Notes: a model not told the origin generated them from the sequence alone. A stretch of 64,000 nucleotides of DNA from Cellulomonas sp. 73-92 (GCF_001898175.1 NZ_MKTH01000008.1:186001-250000); one strand, 5' to 3'. Counted from the first letter of the stretch, positions 51,024-61,639 are shown. Translations and numbers: made by a program.

Positions 51024-52286
51024 CTAGATCTTGGCGACCTCGGGACGCACCTGCTCTTCTCCCTGCGTTTCCTTTCTCCTGGAACGCAAGCCCCTCATGA
51101 TGGCGCCGGTGATGGAAGGCCGGCCCTGAGCCTTGCTGTAGAGGTCGAAGGCGACCGCGACCAGCAGGACGAGCCCGCGGATCATGGCCGACCAGTCCGA
51201 GCCGACGCCCAGGACGAACATGCCGTTGCTGAGGATCGACATGAACAGGCCACCGATGACGGACCCGACCACCGTGCCGACACCGCCGGAGACCGCCGCG
51301 CCGCCGACGAACACGGCCGCGATGACGTCCAGCTCCCAGCCGTTGCCGTCCGACAGGCCGGTCGAGCCGGACTTGCCGACGAACATGATCGCGGCCACCG
51401 CGGCGAGGAACGACATGTTCGTCATCGCGATGAAGTAGACCTTCTTGATGTTGATGCCGGTCAGCGCCGCGGCCGCCTTGTTGCCGCCGACCGCGTAGAC
51501 CCCCCGGCCGATCGTCGTCCGCGTCTCGACGAAGTGGTAGAAGATGACGAGGAGCACGATGATGACGCCGGCGACGGGGAACGACGTCCCCGGGCGGCCG
51601 TTCGCGAACGCGATGGTCAGGATGGCCAGGGCCGCGACGACGGTCGCCAGGCGCGCGACCATCACCCACGTCGGGGGCACGACGCCCCCGCCGCGGACGA
51701 TCTTCCCGCGGCGGCGGATCTCCCGGTAGATCACGGCCAGCATCGCGATGACGCCCAGCACCAGGGTCGGGTTGTTGAAGCCCGTGTGGGGACCCCAGTC
51801 GGGCAGGAAGCCGCTGCCGATCTTCACGATCTGCGGGGGGACCGGGACGCTCTGGCCGTTGCTGATGTGCTGGTCCAGCCCGCGGAACAGCATCTGGCCC
51901 GCCAGCGTGGTGATGAAGCCCGGCACCCCGATGTACGCGAGCCAGGCGCCTTGCCACATCCCGATGGCGGTGCCGACCGCGATGCCGAAGAGGATGCCCG
52001 CCCACCAGGGGAAGCCCCAGTCCTTGATCGACAGCGCGAGACAGATGCCCACGACGGCCGCCACCGACCCCGGCGCCAGGTCGATCTGGCCCATGACGAT
52101 GACGAACAGCATGCCGAGCGCCATGACGAGGACGTACGACCAGCCGATGATGATGTTCTGCAGGTTCTCGGAGTGCAGAGTACGGCCGCCCGTCTGCCAG
52201 GCGAAGAACGCCATGACGACGATCAGGAAGCCAAACAGCGCGTATTGCCTCATGTTCGCGCCGAAGAACTGTCGAAGTGCCTTCAT
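51024..52286 (-). CDS. mmsB: multiple-monosaccharide ABC transporter permease 1
   Basis: A 420-residue permease with about ten membrane helices of the XylH/GguB type. MGQIDLAPGSVAAVVGI, GVPGFITTLAGQMLFRGL, YAVGGNKAAAALTGINIKKV and VFVGGAAVSGGVGTVVGSVIGG are the conserved cytoplasmic and helix motifs, including the ATPase-contact loop after YAVGGN. AGGAA precedes the ATG. It is 43 bases downstream of mmsA1. Confidence 0.93.
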   Translation of the reverse strand: MKALRQFFGANMRQYALFGFLIVVMAFFAWQTGGRTLHSENLQNIIIGWSYVLVMALGMLFVIVMGQIDLAPGSVAAVVGICLALSIKDWGFPWWAGILFGIAVGTAIGMWQGAWLAYIGVPGFITTLAGQMLFRGLDQHISNGQSVPVPPQIVKIGSGFLPDWGPHTGFNNPTLVLGVIAMLAVIYREIRRRGKIVRGGGVVPPTWVMVARLATVVAALAILTIAFANGRPGTSFPVAGVIIVLLVIFYHFVETRTTIGRGVYAVGGNKAAAALTGINIKKVYFIAMTNMSFLAAVAAIMFVGKSGSTGLSDGNGWELDVIAAVFVGGAAVSGGVGTVVGSVIGGLFMSILSNGMFVLGVGSDWSAMIRGLVLLVAVAFDLYSKAQGRPSITGAIMRGLRSRRKETQGEEQVRPEVAKI

Positions 52287-52329
52287 TGTCTTCTGTTCCT
52301 GCTCAGCTCGTGACGGTCTTGGATGGAGT

Positions 52330-53865
52330 TCAGGCGGCCGTGTCGGTCATCTGACGCATGAGCGACTCCTGCGTCGCAGTCCGCGCATCGGCCTCACCCG
52401 TGATTCGGCCCTCGAACACGGTGTAGATGCGATCGCACACACCCAACAGCTCGGGCAGCTCGGAGGAGATCATGACGACTCCCTTGCCCTGGTCGGCCAG
52501 CTCGTTGATGAGGCCGTAGATCTCGTACTTCGCCCCGACGTCGATGCCGCGGGTCGGCTCGTCGAGGATCGCCAGCCGCGGCTCGGTGAACATCCACTTG
52601 GACAGCACCACCTTCTGCTGGTTGCCACCCGAGAGCGTCGAGACGCCGACGTCGACCGACGCGGCCTTGATGCGCATGGCCGTCCGGTACCGCTCGGCCG
52701 CCGCGGCGGACGCCTCCAGGTCGATGACGCCGCGCTTCGAGATGCGGTCGATGCCCGCCGACGAGATGGTGCCCTTGATGGTGTCGAGCAGGTTGAGGCC
52801 CAGCATCTTGCGGTCCTCCGGCACGTAGGCGATGCCGTGCGCGATCGCCTCCTTGACGGAGGTGACCTCCACCTCGCGCCCGTCGATGTAGATCTGGCCG
52901 CCGTGCCAGATCCCGTACGAACGGCCGAAGATCGAACGAGCCATCTCGGTGCGCCCCGCGCCCATCAGCCCGGCGAAGCCGACGATCTCGCCCGCGCGGA
53001 CGTAGAAGTTGGCGTGCTTCGTCACCAGGCGCCCCGGGACCTGGGGGTGCTCCACGACCCAGTCGCGGACCTCGAAGATGCGCTCCCCGATGTGCGGCGT
53101 GTGGCTGGGGAACCGCGACTCCATCGAGCGGCCGACCATGCCCCGGATGATCCGGTCCTCGTTGACGCTGCCGTCCTCGACGGTCAGGGTCTCGACCGTC
53201 TTGCCGTCCCGCAGGATCGTGATCGAGTCGGCGATCGCCGCGATCTCGTTCAGCTTGTGGGAGATCATGATGCTGGTCAGCCCGCGCGAGCGCAGGGACC
53301 GCAGGATGTCGAGGAGGTTCGCGGTCTCCTCCTCGTTGAGGGCCGACGTCGGTTCGTCGAGGATGAGCAGCCGGACGTCCTTGGCCAGGGCCTTCGCGAT
53401 CTCGACGAGCTGCTGGTGGCCGACACCGATGTTCTTGATCGCGATGTCCGGGTCGATGTCCAGGCCGACGCGCGCGAGCAGCTCGACGACGCGGCGCCGC
53501 GCCGCGATCCAGTCGATGACGCCGCGGGTGGCGACCTCGTTGCCGAGGAACATGTTCTCGGTGACGGACAGCTCCGGGATGAGCGCCAGTTCCTGGTGGA
53601 TGATCGCGATGCCGGCGTGCTCGGAGGCGCGGATGTTGGCGAAGCGCACCTCCTGCCCCTCGAAGATGATGTCGCCCTCGTACGACCCGTGGGGGTAGAC
53701 CCCCGAGAGCACCTTCATGAGGGTGGACTTGCCCGCACCGTTCTCGCCGCAGATCGCGTGGATCTCGCCGGCGCGCACCGACATGCTGACGTTGTCGAGC
53801 GCGCGGACGCCCGGGAACACCTTCGTGATCGACTTCATCTCGAGGATGACGGGTCCGTCACTCAT
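52330..53865 (-). CDS. mmsA: multiple-monosaccharide ABC transporter two-domain ATPase 1
   Basis: A 511-residue protein with two fused ABC domains, as in XylG/GguA. Domain 1 has Walker [14 protein letters not shown]-loop [11 protein letters not shown] and [11 protein letters not shown]. Domain 2 has the usual degenerate Walker [12 protein letters not shown], a full [14 protein letters not shown] signature and [19 protein letters not shown] lies before the ATG. A strong promoter (53928-53956) lies upstream, separating it from ROK1. Confidence 0.94.
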   Translation of the reverse strand: MSDGPVILEMKSITKVFPGVRALDNVSMSVRAGEIHAICGENGAGKSTLMKVLSGVYPHGSYEGDIIFEGQEVRFANIRASEHAGIAIIHQELALIPELSVTENMFLGNEVATRGVIDWIAARRRVVELLARVGLDIDPDIAIKNIGVGHQQLVEIAKALAKDVRLLILDEPTSALNEEETANLLDILRSLRSRGLTSIMISHKLNEIAAIADSITILRDGKTVETLTVEDGSVNEDRIIRGMVGRSMESRFPSHTPHIGERIFEVRDWVVEHPQVPGRLVTKHANFYVRAGEIVGFAGLMGAGRTEMARSIFGRSYGIWHGGQIYIDGREVEVTSVKEAIAHGIAYVPEDRKMLGLNLLDTIKGTISSAGIDRISKRGVIDLEASAAAAERYRTAMRIKAASVDVGVSTLSGGNQQKVVLSKWMFTEPRLAILDEPTRGIDVGAKYEIYGLINELADQGKGVVMISSELPELLGVCDRIYTVFEGRITGEADARTATQESLMRQMTDTAA

Positions 53866-53927
53866 CTACCTGACTCCCTGTGCCGCTGTGCCACTGTGCA
53901 CGCCGATCGCGCCGCTGCCCGTGTTGG

Positions 53928-53956
53928 ACCCTAGGCAGCGGAGCCTTTCTCGTCAA
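53928..53956 (-). promoter_or_regulatory. promoter of mmsA1-mmsB1-SBP1
   Basis: On the minus strand TTGACG (53951-53956), a 17-base spacer and TAGGGT (53928-53933). This is one of the best consensus promoters in the window and lies in the 123-base gap between ROK1 and mmsA1. Confidence 0.75.
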
Positions 53957-53967
53957 CTTCTGAACAC

Positions 53968-53986
53968 ATGGTCGTGTCCAGACCAT
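53968..53986. promoter_or_regulatory. inverted repeat upstream of the mmsA1 promoter
   Basis: ATGGTC and GACCAT flank 7 bases, 12 bases upstream of the -35. A candidate operator for ROK1 or another sugar regulator. Confidence 0.45.
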
Positions 53987-53988
53987 CA

Positions 53989-55206
53989 TTAGTTCGATAC
54001 CAAAACGTCACCTGAACGCAACGATGCCTGGAGGGCGAGCAGGCAGGCACCCTGGACCTCGGCCGTCTCGCCGAGGTCGGTGAGGGCGAAGTCCGTCCGC
54101 CCCGTCGTGGCGGGCAGCGCCCGCTGCCGCACCGTGGCGACCATGCCCTCCAGGAGCGCCTGGCCACCGGCCGCCAGGGGGCCGCCGAGCACGACGTCGT
54201 CCGGGCTCAGCAGGTTGCAGACGGGCGCGAGCGCCAGGCCGAGCGCGACACCGGCGTCGTAGAGCAGCCGGTTGACCATGACGTCACCGTCCTGCGCCGC
54301 ACGCACCACCTCGGGGACGTCCCACGTCCTCTCGGGCCGGGTGCGCCGGAGGTCGCCGACGAGACGGCGCGTCGACACCAGCGTCTCGAGGCACCCCCGG
54401 TTGCCGCAGTAGCACAGCTCGCCGTTGTCGACGACGGGGACATGCCCGATCTCGCCCGTGATGCCGGTCGTCGAGCGGTACAGGCTGCCGTCGAACGACA
54501 GCCCGACGCCGACGCCGGTGGCGACCTTGACGTAGACCAGGCTGTGCGCGCCAGCGTGCTGACCTGCACCGTAGTGCGCCAGCGCGCCCAGGTTGGCGTC
54601 GTTCTCGAGGACGACCGGCACGCCGAGGGCGTCGCGCAGAGCTTCGCCGAGATCCACACCCGCCCAGTTCGGGAGCACGCTCGCCTGGACCACACGACCG
54701 GTGACGGGTTCCAGCGATGCCGGCAGGGCCACCCCGCAGCACAGCACGCGCGAACGGTCGACGTGGTGCTCGTGCAGCAGCCCGTCGAGCATCTCGGCGG
54801 CGAGCGGCAGCGTCTCGAAGGGTTCGTGCCCGGGCGCCAGCTGGACCAGCTGCTCGCCCCACGCGCGCCGCCCGGCGTCCCAGCCGAGCATGCGCATGTG
54901 GGTGCGACCGATGTCCACGCCGACGACGACGCGCGGGTCGGGTGCGAGCCGCACCTCGACCGAGCGGCGGCCGGAGCTGATCGTCGAGGCGGTGGCGACC
55001 AGTCCGGTCGTCTCCAGCTCGCGCACGATGGACGAGACGGTGCCCGTCGACAGGCCGGTCGCCCGGGCGAGGGCCGCCTGCGTCCTCGGGCCCTGTGCGC
55101 GGAGGGTGGCGACAACCATGCGGATGTTCCGCTCGCGCAGGGCCTTCTGCGACCCCGTGTCGCGTTGCGGGGCGACGACCCGCGTCCTCACGGCCATGGT
55201 CGTCAT
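53989..55206 (-). CDS. ROK family transcriptional regulator 1
   Basis: A 405-residue repressor. An N-terminal winged helix (TQAALARATGLSTGTVSSIV) is followed by a sugar-kinase-like ROK fold with GVDIGRTHMRM, LENDANLGALAHYG and the zinc motif GHVPVVDNGELCYCGNRGC. It should bind a sugar or sugar phosphate and release DNA. Start ATG 55206 has CAGGG upstream; ATG 55197 is equally possible as a leaderless start after TACACA. It differs clearly from ROK2 and ROK3. Confidence 0.9.
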   Translation of the reverse strand: MTTMAVRTRVVAPQRDTGSQKALRERNIRMVVATLRAQGPRTQAALARATGLSTGTVSSIVRELETTGLVATASTISSGRRSVEVRLAPDPRVVVGVDIGRTHMRMLGWDAGRRAWGEQLVQLAPGHEPFETLPLAAEMLDGLLHEHHVDRSRVLCCGVALPASLEPVTGRVVQASVLPNWAGVDLGEALRDALGVPVVLENDANLGALAHYGAGQHAGAHSLVYVKVATGVGVGLSFDGSLYRSTTGITGEIGHVPVVDNGELCYCGNRGCLETLVSTRRLVGDLRRTRPERTWDVPEVVRAAQDGDVMVNRLLYDAGVALGLALAPVCNLLSPDDVVLGGPLAAGGQALLEGMVATVRQRALPATTGRTDFALTDLGETAEVQGACLLALQASLRSGDVLVSN

Positions 55207-55258
55207 GTGTACCCTGGCAGCGGTGCTGCCGTCAACCCTTGAACGCAAAGGGTGCGTT
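55206..55258 (-). promoter_or_regulatory. ROK1 promoter region with operator-like palindrome
   Basis: TTGACG (55230-55235) with TACACA 18 bases downstream could drive ROK1. Just upstream, AACGCA-N5-TGCGTT (55242-55258) is a perfect inverted repeat. A related TTGCGT/ACGCAA palindrome lies upstream of SBP2, so both may be sites for the same or related regulator. Confidence 0.5.
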
Positions 55259-55263
55259 TGCGG

Positions 55264-56055
55264 TCAACCTACGGCGGAGAGTGGGGCTCCGCTCGGTTGC
55301 CACGGCGGCTCGGCGCGGGTGGCGCCGGTGATGGCGGCGATGATCTCCTCGTAGCTCGCGCGCTGGGTGCTGAACGACCCGTTGTTGCGGCCGAGGCGGA
55401 GCACCTCGATCCGGTCGGCCACGGCCCGCACGTCCGTCATGTTGTGGCTGATGAGGATGATGCCGAGGCCCATCTCCCGCAGCCGCTCGATGTGCGTGAG
55501 GACCTCAGCGGTCTGCGCCACCGACAGCGAGGCGGTGGGCTCGTCCAGGACGACGATCCGGGGGCTGCCGATGAGTGTCCGGGCGATCGCCACGGACTGA
55601 CGCTGGCCCGCCGACAGAGCCGCGAGCGGCGTCCGCGCCGACGGGATGCGGCTGGCCAGCCGGTGGAGCACCTCGCGCGTGATCCGCTCCATCTCCTCGT
55701 CGGAACGGCGCAGGGCACCGTGCATCTCCCGCCCGAGGAAGAGGTTCGCCGTGACGTCGAGGTTCTCGCAGAGCGCGAAGTCCTGGAACACCGTGGCGAC
55801 GCCGAGGTTGTACGCCGCCGCCGGTGTCGGGATCGTCACGGCCTCGCCGTCGATCTCGATGAGGCCCGAGTCGGGCGGGAGGGCGCCGGCCACCATCTTC
55901 GCGAGGGTCGACTTGCCGGCTCCGTTGTCGCCGACGAGCGCGACGACCTCATGGGCGTGCACCTCGAGGTCGACGTCGGTCAACGCCTCGACCGCGCCGA
56001 ACCGCTTGCTGATCCCGTGCATCGCGAGCAGCGGGCCTTGCGCGACACCGATCAC
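55264..56055 (-). CDS. single-domain sugar ABC transporter ATPase (FrcA-like) 2
   Basis: A 263-residue protein with one ABC domain: Walker [15 protein letters not shown]-loop FQDFALCENLDV, signature LSAGQRQSVAIART (Ala where LSGGQ is usual), Walker B IVVLDEPTASLS and switch HNMTDV. It resembles FrcA, the fructose-type ATPase that works as a homodimer. It lies directly after ROK2, with no binding protein of its own in that gap. A close paralogue (61640-62410) sits in the same relation to ROK3. Confidence 0.88.
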   Translation of the reverse strand: MIGVAQGPLLAMHGISKRFGAVEALTDVDLEVHAHEVVALVGDNGAGKSTLAKMVAGALPPDSGLIEIDGEAVTIPTPAAAYNLGVATVFQDFALCENLDVTANLFLGREMHGALRRSDEEMERITREVLHRLASRIPSARTPLAALSAGQRQSVAIARTLIGSPRIVVLDEPTASLSVAQTAEVLTHIERLREMGLGIILISHNMTDVRAVADRIEVLRLGRNNGSFSTQRASYEEIIAAITGATRAEPPWQPSGAPLSAVG

Positions 56056-56116
56056 TCTCGCACCAGCTCCCCGTCGAACCGTCGCCCATCATTGGAAACC
56101 GCACGTGAGACGGCCG

Positions 56117-57313
56117 TCAACTGGCCGACTCCTCATTGTCCACGTCACCCATCGCCGGCACCTCCGCCGCCTGCAGCGCGAGCAGCAGCGCGCCCATCAC
56201 CTCGGCCCGCGTCCCGAGGGCCGCCGGCACCACCTCGAGGGGCGCGATCCGGTTGACCACCATCCGGCGCGTGATGGCCGTGCGCATCGGACCGAGGAAG
56301 ACGTCGCCGCTCTCGGCGAGCTCGCCCCCGACGACGACCACCTCGGGGTTCATCACCATGCACAGGTTGGCCACGACCGCCCCGATCTGCGCGCCGGCGT
56401 CGGCGACCAGGCGCGAGCATCCCTGGTCCCCCTCCTTGGCGAGCAGGACCACGTCCCGCAGCGACAGCGCGCCGCGGATCGGGCGGACCGCCTCGAGCAG
56501 GGCATCCGCACCGACGATGGTGTCGAGGCAGCCCCTGTTGCCGCAGGAGCAGATCAGGCCCTGCGGGTCGACCTGGACGTGCCCGATCTCGCCGGCGAGC
56601 CCCGCGTAGCCCCGGTGCGGCTTGCCGTCGATCACCAGTCCCGCGCCGATCGCGTGGGAGGCCAGGACGAAGGCGCTGTCGCGATGGTTGCGCGACGCCC
56701 CGAGCGTGCTCTCCGCGAGCGCACCGAGGTTCGCCTCGTTGTCGACCGCGACGGGGCAGCCCACGCGCTTGGCGAGGGTCTGCCCGAGGTGCGTGTCGTC
56801 CCAGCCCCGCATCACCCCGCCGACCGAGATCATCCCGGTGGCGGCGTCGACCGGTGCCGGGACCCCGATGCCGACGCCGACCACGTCGGTGACCGAGGCA
56901 CCGACGCGCTCGAGCATGTCGGCCACGAGCAGCGCGACCCGGTCGAGGCTGGCGTCCATCCGATGGTCCCGTGGCAGCGGCAGCGACTGCTCGGCGATGA
57001 CGGAGTGCCCGAAGTCACCGAGCACGATCCGGAGGTGGCGCGACCCGAGGTGGACGCCCACCGCCAGGCCGAGCCGGCGGGCCAGCGTCACGAGCTGGGC
57101 CCGCCGGCCGCTGCGCGTCGTCACCGCCGTGTCGACCAGCCCGGCGGCGTACATCTCGCGCACGATGTTCGACACGGTCGCCGTGGACAGGCCGGTAGCG
57201 GCCGCGAGCTCGACCTGCGTGAGGCCGCCCCAGCGCTGCACGGTGTGCAGCACCAGGGTCCGGTTCGCCTCACGCAGGGACGACTGCGATCCCGCCGTCG
57301 CCTTGTTGCTCAC
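56117..57313 (-). CDS. ROK family transcriptional regulator 2
   Basis: A 398-residue repressor with winged helix GLTQVELAAATGLSTATVSN and ROK fold motifs VAVDNEANLGALAEST and GHVQVDPQGLICSCGNRGC. DNEAN has Glu where ROK kinases carry the catalytic Asp, so kinase activity is unlikely. The GTG at 57313 (VSNKATAGSQSSLRE) fits the family; the track start runs into mmsB2. It is closely similar to ROK3 throughout. It is the fourth gene of the SBP2 operon, 26 bases after mmsB2. Confidence 0.9.
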   Translation of the reverse strand: MSNKATAGSQSSLREANRTLVLHTVQRWGGLTQVELAAATGLSTATVSNIVREMYAAGLVDTAVTTRSGRRAQLVTLARRLGLAVGVHLGSRHLRIVLGDFGHSVIAEQSLPLPRDHRMDASLDRVALLVADMLERVGASVTDVVGVGIGVPAPVDAATGMISVGGVMRGWDDTHLGQTLAKRVGCPVAVDNEANLGALAESTLGASRNHRDSAFVLASHAIGAGLVIDGKPHRGYAGLAGEIGHVQVDPQGLICSCGNRGCLDTIVGADALLEAVRPIRGALSLRDVVLLAKEGDQGCSRLVADAGAQIGAVVANLCMVMNPEVVVVGGELAESGDVFLGPMRTAITRRMVVNRIAPLEVVPAALGTRAEVMGALLLALQAAEVPAMGDVDNEESAS

Positions 57314-57339
57314 GGCCGCTACCTCGGCGCCCTGCCGAT

Positions 57340-58569
57340 CTACTGCGTCCCGGCCCGCCGCTTGCTGACCAGGTCGTACGCGACGGCGAGGAGCAGGACG
57401 AGCCCCTTGATCACCTTGGTCCACGCCGGGTCGACGTTCATGATCGACAGGCCCTGGTTGAGCACGCCCATGATGAGCGCGCCGACGATGGCGCCGGAGA
57501 TCCGGCCGATGCCGCCGGTGACCGCCGCACCGCCGATGAAGCAGGCCGCGATCGCGTCGAGCTCGAAGCCGTCACCGGCGGCCGCGAGCGCCGTGCCCAG
57601 GCGCGACGTCACGATGACGCCGGTGAGGCCGGCCAGCACGCCGATGTTGACGAAGATCCAGAAGTCGACGCTGCGGGTGTTGACACCGGACAGGCGGGCG
57701 GCCTGGCGGTTGCCGCCGATCGCGTAGATGTGCCGCCCGAACACCGTGCGCCCCATGACGAAGGAGTACGCCACGACGAGCACCGCGCAGATGACGAGCG
57801 CGATCGGGGAGCCGCCGGTGGAACGCGACAGCAGCCAGGCGACGACGCCGATGCCGGCGGAGGCCAGGACGACCTTCATGACGAAGACGCCGACCGCCTC
57901 GACGGCCAGGTTGTGCTTGCGCAGCGCGGTCCGGGCACGCAGCTGCGCCCAGATCGTCGCGAGGATGAGCAGCACCCCGATGACGAGGGTCAGGACGTCA
58001 GCGTTCCCCACACGCCCCAGGAAGTTGGGCAGGGAGTTGGCCATGATGCCGTTGAACGTGGTGTCCAGCACCGGGATGCTCTGGCTCACGATCGCCAGCG
58101 CGAGGCCACGGAAGACGAGCATGCCGGCGAGCGTGACGATGAACGCCGGGATGCCGACGTAGGCGATCCAGAATCCCTGCCACGCCCCGACGGCGGCACC
58201 GAGGACGAGCGCCAGCGCCACCGCCGCGTACCAGGACAGGCCCCAGTCGTGGATGGAGATGGCGACCACGCCGCCGATGGTCGCGACGACCGAGCCCACC
58301 GACAGGTCGATGTGCCCGGCGATGATGACCATCACCATGCCGATGGCCAGCACCATGACGTAGGCGTTCTGGTTGACCAGGGCCGCGACGTTGTCGGGGT
58401 AGAGCAGCCGGCCGCCGGTCATGGCCTGGAAGAGCAGGATGATGACGACGAGGGCGGCGAAGATCCCGTACTGGCGGGCGTTGCCGCCCAGGCCGCCGAA
58501 GCGCTCGCGCCACGACGTGCCCGTCGTCAGCTTGCCGCCGGTCGGCACGAGGTTGAGGTCGGTGCTCAT
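57340..58569 (-). CDS. mmsB: multiple-monosaccharide ABC transporter permease 2
   Basis: A 409-residue permease with about ten helices: [57 protein letters not shown] and [21 protein letters not shown]. It is the same type as mmsB1 but differs at many positions. The ATG overlaps the mmsA2 stop (ATGA). Confidence 0.93.
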   Translation of the reverse strand: MSTDLNLVPTGGKLTTGTSWRERFGGLGGNARQYGIFAALVVIILLFQAMTGGRLLYPDNVAALVNQNAYVMVLAIGMVMVIIAGHIDLSVGSVVATIGGVVAISIHDWGLSWYAAVALALVLGAAVGAWQGFWIAYVGIPAFIVTLAGMLVFRGLALAIVSQSIPVLDTTFNGIMANSLPNFLGRVGNADVLTLVIGVLLILATIWAQLRARTALRKHNLAVEAVGVFVMKVVLASAGIGVVAWLLSRSTGGSPIALVICAVLVVAYSFVMGRTVFGRHIYAIGGNRQAARLSGVNTRSVDFWIFVNIGVLAGLTGVIVTSRLGTALAAAGDGFELDAIAACFIGGAAVTGGIGRISGAIVGALIMGVLNQGLSIMNVDPAWTKVIKGLVLLLAVAYDLVSKRRAGTQ

Positions 58570-60128
58570 CGCACAGTCACGTCCTTGTCCATCGTCATGT
58601 ACGTCATGAGGAGCTCCTGCGTCGCGTCGGCCTTGGCCACCTCACCGGTGACGCGGCCCTGGCTGAAGGTGTAGATGCGGTCGCACGTCCCGATGAGCTC
58701 GGGCAGCTCGGACGAGATGAAGACCACGCCCTTGCCCATGTCGGCGAGCCTCTGGATGATCACGTAGATCTCGTACTTGGCGCCGACGTCGATGCCACGG
58801 GTCGGCTCGTCGAGGATGAGCACGTCCGGCTCGGCGTAGATCCACTTCGACAGCACGACCTTCTGCTGGTTGCCCCCGGACAGCTTGCCGGCGAGGGCCG
58901 CGACGGTCGGCGTCTTGATCGCCAGCTCGCGGCGGTACCGCTCGGCGATGTTCGTCTCGGCGTTGGCGTCGACCACGCCGCGCCGGGACAGCTTCCGCAG
59001 CGCGGCGGCCGAGATGTTCCGCTGCACCGTGTCGATGAGGTTGAGCCCGTACCGCTTGCGGTCCTCGGTGGCGTAGGCGATGCCGTGCTCGATCGCCGCC
59101 CCCACGCTCGGCAGGTGGATCTCCTGGCCGTCCTTGTAGACGTGCCCGGAGACGTTGACGCCGTAGCTGCGGCCGAAGAGGCTCATCGCGAACTCGGTGC
59201 GGCCCGCGCCCATGAGGCCGGCCAGCCCGACGATCTCACCGCGGCGCACCGTGATCGACGCGTTGTCGACCACCTTGCGCGTCTGGTCGATCGGGTGGTG
59301 CACCGTCCACTCCTCGACGCGCAGCACCTCCTCGCCGATGTTCGGCGTGTGCTCGGGGAACCGGTGGTCCATGGGCCGGCCGACCATGCCGCGGATCAGG
59401 CGTTCGTCGGTCACGGGCTCGGTGCCGTGGTTGTCGAGGGTCTCGATGGTGTGGCCGTCGCGCACCACCGTGATGGTGTCGGCCACGGAGAGCAGCTCGT
59501 TGAGCTTGTGGCTGATGATGATCGAGGTGATGCCCTGCTCGCGGAGCTCCTTGAGGAGAGAGAGCAGGTGCGCGCTGTCCTCGTCGTTCAGGGCGGCCGT
59601 GGGCTCGTCGAGGATGAGCAGCCGGACCTCGCGCGAGAGCGCCTTGGCGATCTCGACGAGCTGCTGCTTGCCGACGCCGATGTCGGCGATGCGGGTCTCG
59701 GGCCGCTCGTTCAGGCCGATGCGTCGCAGCAGCTCGGCGGCCTTGACGTTCGTGGCGTTCCAGTCGATGACGACGCCGGTGCGCTGCTCGTTGCCGAGGA
59801 AGATGTTCTCGGCGATCGACAGGTACGGCGAGAGCGCCAGCTCCTGGTGGATGATGACGATCCCGACCCGCTCCGAGTCGCGGATCCCGCGGAACTCGAC
59901 GGGCTTGCCGTCGTAGACGATCTCGCCCTCGTAGGTGCCGTGCGGGTAGACCCCCGACAGCACGTTCATCAACGTCGACTTCCCGGCGCCGTTCTCCCCG
60001 CAGATCGCGTGGATCTCGCCCCGCTCGACGGCGAGGTTCACGTCGTCGAGGGCGATGACGCCCGGGAACCGCTTGGTGATCCCGCGCATCTCGAGGATCC
60101 GATCGCGCGGGATGGTCTCGTTCTCCAT
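58566..60128 (-). CDS. mmsA: multiple-monosaccharide ABC transporter two-domain ATPase 2
   Basis: A 520-residue two-domain ABC ATPase. Domain 1: [38 protein letters not shown]. Domain 2: degenerate [47 protein letters not shown] lies before the ATG. It is preceded by SBP2 with a 118-base gap and coupled to mmsB2. Confidence 0.94.
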   Translation of the reverse strand: MENETIPRDRILEMRGITKRFPGVIALDDVNLAVERGEIHAICGENGAGKSTLMNVLSGVYPHGTYEGEIVYDGKPVEFRGIRDSERVGIVIIHQELALSPYLSIAENIFLGNEQRTGVVIDWNATNVKAAELLRRIGLNERPETRIADIGVGKQQLVEIAKALSREVRLLILDEPTAALNDEDSAHLLSLLKELREQGITSIIISHKLNELLSVADTITVVRDGHTIETLDNHGTEPVTDERLIRGMVGRPMDHRFPEHTPNIGEEVLRVEEWTVHHPIDQTRKVVDNASITVRRGEIVGLAGLMGAGRTEFAMSLFGRSYGVNVSGHVYKDGQEIHLPSVGAAIEHGIAYATEDRKRYGLNLIDTVQRNISAAALRKLSRRGVVDANAETNIAERYRRELAIKTPTVAALAGKLSGGNQQKVVLSKWIYAEPDVLILDEPTRGIDVGAKYEIYVIIQRLADMGKGVVFISSELPELIGTCDRIYTFSQGRVTGEVAKADATQELLMTYMTMDKDVTVR

Positions 60129-60246
60129 GTCCCCTCGTCCGTTGCCGTGCCGTCGTTGCCACCGTCGGGCCGGCCGGCCGCCGGGGCGTCACACGCCGCC
60201 GGCGGCCGGTCCTGCACCGATCTTCGTCCTTCGACCGATCCGGAGG

Positions 60247-61374
60247 TCAGCTGAGGCCGAGGTCCTTCTTCGTCCAGAAGCCCGAGTCGACGAGGATCGA
60301 CTGGACGGTGTCCTTGGTCACGACCTGCGGGTCGAGCAGGTAGGACGGGACAGCCTTGTTGCCGTTGTTGTAGTCGGTCTTGTTGTTCACGTCGACCGTG
60401 GTGCCGTCGAGGATCTGCTTGACCATCTTGGACGTCTGCTGGGCGAGCGCCCGGGTGTCCTTCCACACGGTCATCGACTGCAGGCCCTTGAGGATGTTGA
60501 CGGTGTTCGCCTGGTCGGCGTCCTGGCCGGTGAGGACCGGGAAGTCGGAGCCCGCGGTGTAGCCGGCGTTCTGCAGGGCCTTGGAGATGCCGAGGGCCAG
60601 CGAGTCGTTCGGCGACAGGACGACCTGGACCTTCTTGCCACCGGTGTAGAACGAGTTCAGCCGGTTCTCCATCTCGGCCTGGGCCTTGTCCGAGCCCCAG
60701 CCGAGGATGCCGATGGACTTCCAGTCGTCGAGCGTCTTGGGCCACTTGTTGGAGACCGAGACGAGCTTGCCGGAGTCGACGTACGGCTTGAGGACGTCGT
60801 ACGCGCCCTTGAAGAAGAAGCGCGCGTTGTTGTCGTCCGGCGAGCCGGCGAACGCCTCGAAGTTGAACGGACCCTTGCCGTCCTTCAGGCCGAGCTGGGT
60901 CTCGATGAACTGACCCTGCAGCGTGCCGACCTTCTCGTTGTCGAACGTGGCGTAGTAGTCGACGTTCGGCGTGTTGAGGATCAGGCGGTCGTACGCGATG
61001 ACCTTGATGCCCTTCTTGGCGGCCTTCTCCAGCGTCGGGCCGAGGGTGGTGCCGTCGATCGACGCGATGACGAGAACCTTGGCGTTGTCGTTGATCGCGG
61101 TCTCGATCTGGGAGATCTGCGTGTCGTTCTTGTTGTCGGCGAACTGGACGCTGACCTTGTAGCCGTTCGCCGTCAGGTCCTTCTTCAGCTCGTCGCCGTC
61201 GCGGTTCCACCGGGGAAGCTGGGTCGTCGGCATGAAGACGCCGACAAGCTGGCCGCTGCCGCCACCCGTCGAGCCCCCAGCCGGCGTGTTGCCGCTGCTG
61301 CACGCCGCGAGGGGCGTGAGCACCAGCCCGAGGCCGACGGCGTAGGCCGCCGCCTTCTTCCACGTAACTGACAT
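60247..61374 (-). CDS. chvE: multiple-monosaccharide ABC transporter substrate-binding lipoprotein 2 (ChvE/XylF-like)
   Basis: A 375-residue lipoprotein with lipobox LTPLAACSSG and type I binding-protein motifs VGVFMPTTQLPRWNRDGDEL, VLVIASIDGTTLG, VIAYDRLILNTPNVDYYATFDN and VLTGQDADQANTVN. TTQLPRW resembles XylF, so xylose or a related pentose is a reasonable guess. The ATG at 61374 has CAGGAGC upstream; the track start at 61530 runs into the promoter. First gene of its operon. Confidence 0.92.
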   Translation of the reverse strand: MSVTWKKAAAYAVGLGLVLTPLAACSSGNTPAGGSTGGGSGQLVGVFMPTTQLPRWNRDGDELKKDLTANGYKVSVQFADNKNDTQISQIETAINDNAKVLVIASIDGTTLGPTLEKAAKKGIKVIAYDRLILNTPNVDYYATFDNEKVGTLQGQFIETQLGLKDGKGPFNFEAFAGSPDDNNARFFFKGAYDVLKPYVDSGKLVSVSNKWPKTLDDWKSIGILGWGSDKAQAEMENRLNSFYTGGKKVQVVLSPNDSLALGISKALQNAGYTAGSDFPVLTGQDADQANTVNILKGLQSMTVWKDTRALAQQTSKMVKQILDGTTVDVNNKTDYNNGNKAVPSYLLDPQVVTKDTVQSILVDSGFWTKKDLGLS

Positions 61375-61501
61375 CGTCGTCCGCTCCTGTCTCATCGTCC
61401 GGCCCGTGAGGCGCTGCCGGAGCTCCTGTGCCCCGGCCCGGACCAGCTCGTCGATGAGCGCGGCCCCTGCACGTCCGGTGATGGTTGGATTCAAGTCCTG
61501 A

Positions 61502-61530
61502 AGACTAGGCGCCGCAAGGATCGTGACCAA
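61502..61530 (-). promoter_or_regulatory. promoter of the SBP2 operon
   Basis: On the minus strand TTGGTC (61525-61530), 17 bases, then TAGTCT (61502-61507). Directly downstream TTCA-N5-TGAA (61490-61502) overlaps the likely start and may be an operator. Confidence 0.65.
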
Positions 61531-61590
61531 ATCGTGTCGATCGGCGAGTCGGGCACCCGTGGCCCCCGGGGCCGCGGTGCGGCACGACTC

Positions 61591-61604
61591 TTGCGTTCAC
61601 GCAA
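61591..61604. promoter_or_regulatory. perfect palindrome upstream of the SBP2 promoter
   Basis: TTGCGT-TC-ACGCAA, about 60 bases upstream of the -35. It shares the ACGCAA half-site with the palindrome before ROK1. It is the only other feature noted in the 265-base gap between SBP2 and the ATPase gene. Confidence 0.5.
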
Positions 61605-61639
61605 TCAACCGTGGAGAACGGTCTACGCACCGGTTGAGG

